Shown here: piece by piece, positions 1-5,567 of the stretch
Numbering within the stretch: position 1 is the first letter of the stretch
Layout of the letters: the number at the start of each line of letters is the position of its first letter
Assembly (NCBI GenBank): GCA_007127175.1
Contig: SKZX01000196.1
Location: 1-5,567, forward strand
From: Desulfobacterales bacterium
Lineage (GTDB): Bacteria; Desulfobacterota; Desulfobacteria; Desulfobacterales; Desulfosalsimonadaceae
Direction of reading: 5' to 3'
Length of the DNA: 5,567 bases
The notes under the pieces: generated by a model
Told to the model about the DNA's origin: nothing
Database searches by the model: none
What the model saw: only the letters and a program-made list of their open reading frames with translations
Position numbers and translations under genes: made by a program

Positions 1-2792
1 CCGGGGACATTCGTGGAAAGGGTGTTTTCATCCACGGCCAGCGAACCCCACAGCGCCCTTTCGAGCTGGCTGTCCTCGGGAAGAAAAGACATGTCCGGGG
101 CCTGGCCGATGGAGATGATGATATTGTCGGCCTCGATGAACCGGGTTTCCGCCAGGTCGCATTCCGGGTTGAAGCGGCCTTCCTGGTCGAAAACGTTGAC
201 GCACCGGGTGAAATGAATGCCTTTGATTTTGCCGTTGTCATGCTCGATCATCGACGGTGACCAGGAGGGGTTGATAATGACGCCTTCCTCATCGGTTTCG
301 TCGATCTCCTTTTCCCAGGCGGGCATTTCATCGCGTGCTTCCAGGCAGAAGAGCTGCACGTCGTCGGATCCCGCGCGAAGCGCGGTCCGGGCCACGTCCA
401 TGGCCACGTTGCCGCCGCCGATGACAATGGACTTGCCGGACAACCGGACATCACCTTCCATGCGGACATCCCGGAGGAAATTGAGCCCGTAATAGAGCCC
501 TTCCAGCTCTTCTTCCTCGCCCGGGATGCCGATGCGCTTGCTGGCCTGGGCGCCGGCCGCAATGAACACGGCGGAAAAACCCTCTTTCATGAGGTCGTTG
601 ACGGTTCGGTTGGCATCGATAGGAGCGTTGTATTCGATCTTCACCCCGGCATTTTCGATGTAGGCGATTTCCAGCTCGATGACCTTTCTGGGCAGCCGGA
701 ATTCGGGTACTGCGATGCCCAGCATGCCGCCGGGTACGGGCTGCCCCTCGAACACCGTGGTTTCGTATCCCATCTGGGCCAGAAAATACGCGCATGTGAG
801 GCCTGCGGGGCCGGCGCCCACAACGGCCACCTTTTCCGGCCGGGTCACGGGGAAGGGCTCCCGCTCAGCCCCATAGTGATCGTAATACCAGTCCGACGCG
901 AACCGTTTGAGGGCGCGTATGGCCACCGGTTCGTCCAGTTCACCGCGGCGGCACTTGTATTCGCAGGGGTGGATGCATATGCGGCCGCACACGGCCACAA
1001 AGGGGTTTCTTTCCCGGATGATGTCCACGGCCGCCTTATAGTCTCCCTGGCCGATGGCGGCCACGTAGTTGGGCACGTCGATGCCCGCCGGGCATGCGTG
1101 CTGGCACGCGGAAATGACCATGGAATCGCAAACGGCGCCGGCGCACCGGTGTTCGTGGATATGCTCCCGGTACTCGTCTTCAAAGTATTTCAATGTCGAT
1201 AAGGCCGGCTTGGGGCTGGCCTGGCCGAGCCCGCACAGGGATGCCTCGGTCATGGTGTTGCCGATGGACTTGATGCTGTCGATGTCGTCGATATGCCCCC
1301 TGCTGTCGGTAATGGCGGTAAGGGTCTCCAGGAGCTGGGTGGTGCCCAGCCGGCACGGGGCGCACTTGCCGCACGACTCGCTCTGGGTGAAATTTAAAAA
1401 GAAGCGGGCGATTTCCACCATGCAGTTGTTTTCGTCCAAAACGACCATGCCGCCGGAGCCCATGATGGCGCCGATTCGGGCGATGGTGTCGTAGTCAATG
1501 GGCAGGTTGATAAACCGCGCCGGCACGCAGCCGCCCGCAGGGCCCCCCATCTGCACGGCCTTGAACTGTCGGCCCTTGGGAATGCCGCCGCCGATGTCAA
1601 AGACCACTTCCTTGATGGTGGTGCCGATGGGGACCTCCACCAGCCCGGTGTTGTTGACCTTGCCGGCCAGGGAAAAGATCTTTGTCCCCTTGCTCTCCTC
1701 GGTGCCCACCTCCGTGTACCAGCCCGAGCCGTTTTTGATGATCAAGGGTATATTGGCCAGGGTTTCCACGTTGTTGATGTTGGTGGGCTGCCCGTCAATA
1801 CCGGCCTGGGCCGGAAACGGCGGCCGGGGGCGGGGCATGCCGCGCTTTCCCTCGATGGACGCCATGAGCGCGGTTTCCTCGCCGCACACAAATGCGCCGG
1901 CCCCCATCTTGATGGACAGGTCAAAGGAAAAACCGGTGCCCAAAATGTTTTTCCCGGCCAGGCCCAGGGCCTCGCATTGCGCCATGGCAATATGCAGATG
2001 CTCTACCGCAATGGGGTATTCCTCGCGCACGTAAATGATGCCGTATTCCGCGCCCATGGCGAACCCGCCGATGAGCATCCCCTCGATAACGGCGTGGGGG
2101 TCGCCCTCGAGGATCGCCCGGTCCATGAATGCACCGGGGTCGCCCTCGTCCGCGTTGCACACCACGTACTTGGGCCATGATCCGGTCTGGCGGGCAAAGC
2201 GCCACTTTATCCCCGTGGGGAACCCGGCGCCGCCGCGCCCGCGAAGCTTTGATGCCACCACTTCCTCGATGACCGCTTCAGGCGTCATGTTCGACAGCGC
2301 CTTGACCAGGGCCCCGTAGCCGCCCTCGGCAATATAATGCTCGATCTTTGTGGGGTCGATGCGCCCGCAGTTGGCAAGCACCCGCCGGAGCTGCTTCTTG
2401 TAGAACGGGATCTGGTCTCTGTAATAGATGAACTGGCCGGTTTTGGGGTCCTGGTAGGCGAGCCGGTCGATGAGCTGGTTCCGTTTTAAGGTTTTGTCAA
2501 CGATTTCGGCGGCGTCCGACGGGTCGACCGCCTGGTACTGCACCCCCAGGGGCTCGATGGCGACCACCGGGGCCTTGGCGCAGAAGCCGTGGCACCCGGT
2601 CGACCGGATTTCCACATCATTGTCCATGCCGGCTTCGGTTACGGCCTGCGCCAGGGCGTCACGGACCGCGGCGGCGCCATAGGCCCGGCAGCCGGTCATG
2701 CACACATGGACCTCGATGCGTTTTTTGCCGGAATCCGCGAGAATCTTGTTGCGCAACCATTCCAGCTGGCCGATGGATGTGAGTTTGATCAT
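1..2792 (-). CDS. NuoF–GltD fusion: NADH:FMN iron-sulfur module joined to FAD/NAD(P)H oxidoreductase module (3' end outside window)
   Basis: One open frame of 930 codons with no stop, still open at base 1. Residues ~1-100 are a thioredoxin-like [2Fe-2S] domain with C31, C35, C67 and C71. Residues ~150-545 are NuoF proper: RGRGGAGF at 184-191, NADEGDPGAF at 213-222 and GAGAFVCGEETA at 297-308 form the FMN/NADH site; C474, C477, C480 and C520 are the N3-type [4Fe-4S] ligands. From ~550 it becomes GltD-like: C550, C555, C563, C567, then C602, C606, C610, C614 (Fer4_20-type cluster domain), FAD motif VGAGPAGL at 658-665, dinucleotide motif GGGNVAMD at 792-799, and a late ADNIIISIGQ segment. The frame leaves the window just before the expected closing FAD motif (AGGD type), so at least ~80-100 residues are missing. 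The start ATG follows a strong Shine-Dalgarno and lies 5 nt after the NuoE stop. Family knowledge: NuoF modules exchange electrons between NAD(H) and FMN; GltD modules link FAD, [4Fe-4S] and NAD(P)H. A two-nucleotide, possibly bifurcating enzyme is inferred. Confidence 0.95.
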   Translation of the reverse strand, partial: MIKLTSIGQLEWLRNKILADSGKKRIEVHVCMTGCRAYGAAAVRDALAQAVTEAGMDNDVEIRSTGCHGFCAKAPVVAIEPLGVQYQAVDPSDAAEIVDKTLKRNQLIDRLAYQDPKTGQFIYYRDQIPFYKKQLRRVLANCGRIDPTKIEHYIAEGGYGALVKALSNMTPEAVIEEVVASKLRGRGGAGFPTGIKWRFARQTGSWPKYVVCNADEGDPGAFMDRAILEGDPHAVIEGMLIGGFAMGAEYGIIYVREEYPIAVEHLHIAMAQCEALGLAGKNILGTGFSFDLSIKMGAGAFVCGEETALMASIEGKRGMPRPRPPFPAQAGIDGQPTNINNVETLANIPLIIKNGSGWYTEVGTEESKGTKIFSLAGKVNNTGLVEVPIGTTIKEVVFDIGGGIPKGRQFKAVQMGGPAGGCVPARFINLPIDYDTIARIGAIMGSGGMVVLDENNCMVEIARFFLNFTQSESCGKCAPCRLGTTQLLETLTAITDSRGHIDDIDSIKSIGNTMTEASLCGLGQASPKPALSTLKYFEDEYREHIHEHRCAGAVCDSMVISACQHACPAGIDVPNYVAAIGQGDYKAAVDIIRERNPFVAVCGRICIHPCEYKCRRGELDEPVAIRALKRFASDWYYDHYGAEREPFPVTRPEKVAVVGAGPAGLTCAYFLAQMGYETTVFEGQPVPGGMLGIAVPEFRLPRKVIELEIAYIENAGVKIEYNAPIDANRTVNDLMKEGFSAVFIAAGAQASKRIGIPGEEEELEGLYYGLNFLRDVRMEGDVRLSGKSIVIGGGNVAMDVARTALRAGSDDVQLFCLEARDEMPAWEKEIDETDEEGVIINPSWSPSMIEHDNGKIKGIHFTRCVNVFDQEGRFNPECDLAETRFIEADNIIISIGQAPDMSFLPEDSQLERALWGSLAVDENTLSTNVP

Positions 2793-2797
2793 GAGGC

Positions 2798-3283
2798 TCA
2801 GCCCTCCTTGCTGTCTTTCCGGTACTCGCCGAGCACGGCGGTTACCTTGGTCGGATTGAGCTTGCCGAAATAGTCGCGGTTGACCATCATCGTGGGGGCC
2901 AGGAAGCAGGCGCCCAGGCAGGCAACGGTTTCCAGGGTGAACTGGTAGTCCGGGCTGGTTTCACCTTCTTCAAGCCCGAGGTCTTTTTTGATCATGCGCA
3001 GGATGGAGCGGCTTCCCTTGACATGGCAGGCAGTCCCCCTGCAGACCTTGAGCACCGAGCGCCCCTTTGGCTTCAGTGAAAACCCGGCGTAAAACGTGAC
3101 AACTCCCTGGACCTGCGAGGGGTACATCTGCAAGGCGTCGGCAATGGGTTCTATGGACCCGGGCGGAACAAAGCCGAAGGCCTCCTGCACGTCCTGGAGC
3201 AGCGGAATCAGCCCCCATTTTTTATCCTGGTATTTTTCTATGATGGCTTCGAGTTTTTCCCGGTCAAATTCATTGGGGTTCAT
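2798..3283 (-). CDS. NuoE/HndA-family thioredoxin-like [2Fe-2S] subunit of an NAD(P)H oxidoreductase
   Basis: Complete gene of 161 residues, a normal length for NuoE/HndA/HydC-type subunits. The N-terminal half is the usual helical region (a W-G-L-I-P-L-L-Q-D-V-Q stretch, then SQVQGVVTFYAGF). The C-terminal half is the thioredoxin-like [2Fe-2S] fold. Ligands are C81 and C86 (C-x4-C, VCRGTACHVKGS) and C122 and C126 (C-x3-C, ACLGACFLAP). In this family the subunit sits against NuoF and carries its cluster close to the FMN; in bifurcating hydrogenases and transhydrogenases it is part of the flavin core. It is cytoplasmic, with no signal peptide or membrane segment. I start it at the ATG at 3283, which has AAGGAG 7 nt upstream; an in-frame ATG at 3307 adds eight unconserved-looking residues and would place that Shine-Dalgarno inside the gene. 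It ends 5 nt before the NuoF–GltD start, so the two form one operon. Confidence 0.96.
   Translation of the reverse strand: MNPNEFDREKLEAIIEKYQDKKWGLIPLLQDVQEAFGFVPPGSIEPIADALQMYPSQVQGVVTFYAGFSLKPKGRSVLKVCRGTACHVKGSRSILRMIKKDLGLEEGETSPDYQFTLETVACLGACFLAPTMMVNRDYFGKLNPTKVTAVLGEYRKDSKEG
2803..2809 (-). promoter_or_regulatory. Ribosome binding site of the NuoF–GltD gene
   Basis: The coding strand reads AAGGAGG, a near-perfect Shine-Dalgarno, 10 nt before the ATG at 2792. It lies inside the last codons of the NuoE gene (Lys-Glu-Gly-stop), so translation of the two genes is probably coupled. It fixes the fusion gene's start. Confidence 0.85.
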
Positions 3284-3381
3284 TGGAACGCTCCTTGGTT
3301 TACACAATTTTTACGGCTTCGTAACCATGCCGTGATGGGGCAGGATGAAGAACAACCCGGATATCGGACGTTTCCAAGCCA
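3284..3381 (-). other. 98-base intergenic gap between NuoG-like and NuoE-like genes
   Basis: The only non-coding stretch in the window, noticeably longer than the 5-nt gap downstream. It holds the NuoE ribosome site and two small, mutually exclusive inverted repeats: TTACG-AAGC-CGTAA (3311-3324), and ACGGC/GCCGT pairing 3329-3333 with 3313-3317 across an 11-nt loop. Neither is followed by a T-run on the coding strand, so I do not call a terminator. I found no convincing -35/-10 pair. It may be a processing or attenuation site, or just a spacer. The three genes are most likely co-transcribed. Confidence 0.45.
3291..3296 (-). promoter_or_regulatory. Ribosome binding site of the NuoE-like gene
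   Basis: The coding strand reads AAGGAG, 7 nt before the ATG at 3283. This decides between the ATGs at 3283 and 3307 in favour of 3283. Confidence 0.8.
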
Positions 3382-5567
3382 TCAGGCAGAAACTGTCTCG
3401 ATTCGGACCGGTACGGTGCGCCAGCCGGAACCGGGCGGCTTCACGGCGTTGAAGTCTGCCAACTGCATGGCGTCGTTGCCGGAAAACCCCTGGGGCACGT
3501 ATACGCTGCCCTCAGGCACGGCCGGGTTCACGTCAACAGGGCGTTCAATGGCCCCGAAGGGTGAAAGGAGCCGCACCAACATTTTTAGGCCGTTTCCGCT
3601 GCCGTCCAGCCCCAGCGCTTTTGCATCGCCTGGCGCCATTTCGAAATGCCCTTTTTTTCCGGATGCCTGGATCCGGGCGGACCGCGCCGTTCGGGTGCCG
3701 GAACCCAGGTGCCATCGCCGGTTGACGATATGCGCTGTAAACGGGTAGTGTTCGTCGGCACCCACCGCATCCGGCGCAGCTGCGAAAGAGAGTATCGCCT
3801 TTTCAGGGTTTTCGGATTTGCCCGGTTTGACCCATGCCGCGCTCCTGCTTCCCAGGTCGCTGTACATGGGGACGACACGGCGGATTTCACGGCGTATGTC
3901 TTCAATGGTTGCGTATGGATCGGGGTAACCGGCTTTTTGGGCGAGCATGGCCAGGATGGCCCAGTCCGGCAGCGCATCCCCCGGCGGGGGGGCCGCCGCT
4001 GAAAAATGCTGTATGCGTCCCTCCATGTTGGTGAAAGACCCCTGTTTTTCTGCAAAAGACGCACCCGGCAGCACCACGTGGGCAATATCGGTTGTCCGGT
4101 TTTTCACGATGTCCTGCACCACGATGAAATCCAGTTTTTTTAGCGCCACCCGGATTCGCTCCGGGTCGGGGAGGGCGCGCAGCGGGTTTTCGCCCATGAT
4201 GTAGAGGGCCTTGAGGGTCCCGGCTTCGGCGGCCGCGATGATGCCATGAATGTCTTTTCCATTCATTTCCGGGATGTTTGCGCCCCAGATCTCGGCAATC
4301 GCCCGTTTTTCTTTTGTGTCGGATATTTTACGCCACCCGGGAAGCATATCCGGTGCGCAGCCCATGTCCAGGGCGCCTGCGGCGTTGTTTTCGGTGGACA
4401 AAATAAAAATGCCGGCATTTTTCGCGCCGATGCTTCCGGTTGCAAGGGCAAGGTTGATCACGGCATCGAGGGTCTCATGCCCGTAAGGGGTTTCCAGGAG
4501 GTCACCGCTCACCACGAAGGCGATTTTTCTGGCGCTCAGAAGATTTGCGGCTTTCTTGATTTTTTCCGGAAAAACCCCGGCTTTTGCTGCAAGGGCCTCC
4601 GGGTCGGCGGCAGCCATGGCGTTCGTCCACCCATGGGGGTCCTCAACACGGCCGGTTGCAAGACCATGTTCCAGGCTGCCGTCTCTGACCATCTGCGCGG
4701 CAATGGCATTGAGTGTGTCAAAAGCGAAGGCCGGGCTGCCCCTGCGGTTTTCCGGGTGAAGCCATAGGCCGCCGTACGCTGCCAGATCGCTTCTTAAGGG
4801 ATCGATAACAATCAGTTTGGCCCCTTTTCTGACACCCCTTTTGAGGTGGTATCCCGCAACCGGAACGCTGTGATCGGGGTCCGCCAGGACGGTGATGACG
4901 GCATCGGCGTTTTCAAGGGCGGGAAGAGGGCTTACCCTGATGGCAGACCCGGTTTTTTCAACGGTTTTCCGGAGCAGTGCCGGGGTGCCCGTGCTTCCAA
5001 GGGTTGTGATATTGTTGGTGCCGAAAATGGCCCGGGCGATTTTCTGGAACAGGTAGTTTTCTTCGTTGGTGCATTTGGCCGAACCCATAAAAGCAATGCT
5101 TTCCGGTCCGTTTTCATCTTTTATGTCTGTCAGCCGGGCGACAACCGCTGAGAGCGCCGCATCCAAATGGACCGGCTGGAGGGCGGCATCCCCCTGCTCA
5201 TCAGGGTGCCGCATATATGGCTGGTCCAGGCGGTCCGCACACATCAGGAAATCATGGGCAAAATGCCCCCTGACGCACAAGGTGGCGCCGTTTACGGTCC
5301 CGGTTTCGGCCGCGGGGTTCACTTCGACCACCCGGGTCCCGGATATGCCCATTGAAAGGCTGCATCCCGCGCTGCAGAAGCCGCAGATGGTGGCTTCTTC
5401 CTTATCAGGGGTGCCGGTAAAGACCGTGCTGCAGGTCGACAGGGCGCCGGTGGGGCACATGGACACGCAGGTGCCGCAGAAGGTGCACCGGGACATTTCC
5501 AGGGGAAGCCCGTGAAGCGTTGCGGGGCGCGAGGAAAATCCGCGGTCGCTGTAATCGATGGCCCCGA
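3382..5567 (-). CDS. NuoG / formate-dehydrogenase-alpha-like iron-sulfur subunit with degenerate molybdopterin domain (5' end outside window)
   Basis: 727 residues visible; the frame is open to the right edge. An ATG at 5496 exists, but the 23 codons before it already match the conserved linker ahead of the second ferredoxin cluster in NuoG/FdhA proteins (GAIDYSDRGF, HGLPLE), so the true start lies upstream. The missing part probably holds the [2Fe-2S] domain and the first ferredoxin cluster. Numbering from the 5496 Met: CTFCGTCVSMCP (C4, C7, C10, C14) is a ferredoxin [4Fe-4S] motif; C38, C41, C45 and C74 are the [4Fe-4S] motif of the molybdopterin-oxidoreductase fold. Homology then runs to the end: TNEENYLFQK (143-152), a GAKLIVIDP strand (225-233), an ENNAAGALDMG segment resembling the GQNNVQGACDMG of formate dehydrogenases, YIMGENP, and a C-terminal MopB_CT-like barrel ending near VYVPQGFSGND. 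The metal-ligating Cys/Sec is absent and pterin motifs are weak, so I read it as an electron-wiring NuoG-like subunit (compare SfrA or the NuoG part of Stn), not a working formate dehydrogenase. Confidence 0.93.
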   Translation of the reverse strand, partial: GAIDYSDRGFSSRPATLHGLPLEMSRCTFCGTCVSMCPTGALSTCSTVFTGTPDKEEATICGFCSAGCSLSMGISGTRVVEVNPAAETGTVNGATLCVRGHFAHDFLMCADRLDQPYMRHPDEQGDAALQPVHLDAALSAVVARLTDIKDENGPESIAFMGSAKCTNEENYLFQKIARAIFGTNNITTLGSTGTPALLRKTVEKTGSAIRVSPLPALENADAVITVLADPDHSVPVAGYHLKRGVRKGAKLIVIDPLRSDLAAYGGLWLHPENRRGSPAFAFDTLNAIAAQMVRDGSLEHGLATGRVEDPHGWTNAMAAADPEALAAKAGVFPEKIKKAANLLSARKIAFVVSGDLLETPYGHETLDAVINLALATGSIGAKNAGIFILSTENNAAGALDMGCAPDMLPGWRKISDTKEKRAIAEIWGANIPEMNGKDIHGIIAAAEAGTLKALYIMGENPLRALPDPERIRVALKKLDFIVVQDIVKNRTTDIAHVVLPGASFAEKQGSFTNMEGRIQHFSAAAPPPGDALPDWAILAMLAQKAGYPDPYATIEDIRREIRRVVPMYSDLGSRSAAWVKPGKSENPEKAILSFAAAPDAVGADEHYPFTAHIVNRRWHLGSGTRTARSARIQASGKKGHFEMAPGDAKALGLDGSGNGLKMLVRLLSPFGAIERPVDVNPAVPEGSVYVPQGFSGNDAMQLADFNAVKPPGSGWRTVPVRIETVSA

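Noticed and set aside
1..1183. A separate GltD-like gene starting near 1183
   Set aside because: The GltD frame is continuous with the upstream NuoF frame; no stop codon, ribosome site or start codon separates them, and the NuoF C-terminal helix leads straight into the GltD cysteine motif.
1498..2034. 178-codon plus-strand open frame
   Set aside because: It lies wholly antisense to the strongly conserved NuoF core, and its translation shows no recognisable domain; it is a by-product of GC-rich codon use.
2798..3307. ATG at 3307 as the start of the NuoE-like gene (169 residues)
   Set aside because: The ATG at 3283 has AAGGAG at 7-nt spacing; the upstream ATG has no comparable site and adds eight residues without family resemblance.
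3311..3333. Rho-independent terminator after the NuoG-like gene
   Set aside because: The stems are only 5 bp and the coding strand continues with A-rich sequence instead of a T-run. On the plus strand the T-rich bases precede the repeat rather than follow it.
3332..3748. 138-codon plus-strand open frame reaching into the intergenic gap
   Set aside because: Mostly antisense to the conserved C-terminal domain of the NuoG-like gene; low-complexity translation and no Shine-Dalgarno.
4246..4767. 173-codon plus-strand open frame
   Set aside because: Antisense to the molybdopterin-fold region of the NuoG-like gene; no ribosome site or family motifs.
3382..5496. ATG at 5496 as the true start of the NuoG-like gene (704 residues)
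   Set aside because: The frame stays open to the window edge, and the 23 codons before this ATG match the conserved NuoG/FdhA linker ahead of the second ferredoxin cluster. Starting at 5496 would also cut the ferredoxin domain in half.
3382..5567. Annotation as catalytic formate dehydrogenase alpha subunit
   Set aside because: No Cys or Sec codon at the metal-ligand position, and weak pterin motifs. Homology to the fold is real but activity is not supported.
1..5567. Respiratory complex I (nuoEFG) fragment
   Set aside because: The gene order is G-E-F rather than E-F-G, NuoF carries an N-terminal thioredoxin-like domain and a C-terminal GltD module, and no membrane subunit is visible. This fits soluble HndAC/Stn-like enzymes better.

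Overview
The window holds three adjacent genes, all on the minus strand. Together they look like a soluble, iron-sulfur-rich flavoprotein complex that moves electrons between pyridine nucleotides and a low-potential carrier. Both outer genes run off the window. In transcription order (right to left) they are: (1) a NuoG / formate-dehydrogenase-like iron-sulfur subunit, 5' end missing, visible 5567-3382; (2) a complete NuoE/HndA-type [2Fe-2S] subunit, 3283-2798; (3) a large fusion of a NuoF/HndC-type NADH:FMN module to a GltD-type FAD/NAD(P)H module, 2792 to beyond base 1. Coding density is very high. The only real non-coding stretch is 98 bases between genes 1 and 2. I see no RNA genes, mobile elements, CRISPR arrays or large repeats.

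Gene 3 is one uninterrupted reading frame of 930 codons. Its first ~545 residues are a textbook NuoF: thioredoxin-like [2Fe-2S] domain, FMN/NADH site and N3-type [4Fe-4S] motif. It then passes directly into a GltD-like region with its own cysteine clusters, an FAD Rossmann motif and a second dinucleotide motif. The polypeptide therefore has two flavin sites and two nucleotide sites. Gene 1 is clearly homologous to formate dehydrogenase alpha chains, but it lacks the Cys/Sec ligand of the metal and its pterin-binding motifs look eroded. It is more likely an electron-wiring NuoG-like subunit than an active formate dehydrogenase.

The modules (NuoE, NuoF, NuoG-like, GltD-like) are, from memory, the set found in the Stn-type electron-bifurcating transhydrogenase of acetogens. 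There the GltD-like part is joined to the NuoG-like part; here it is joined to NuoF, and the NuoG-like part keeps a long molybdopterin-fold domain. My working hypothesis is a bifurcating/confurcating transhydrogenase or NAD(P)H:ferredoxin-type oxidoreductase with rearranged modules. This is inference from architecture.

The organism is probably a strict anaerobe with a moderately GC-rich genome. A sulfate-reducing or syntrophic Desulfobacterota-like bacterium would fit, but this rests only on gene content and general resemblance.
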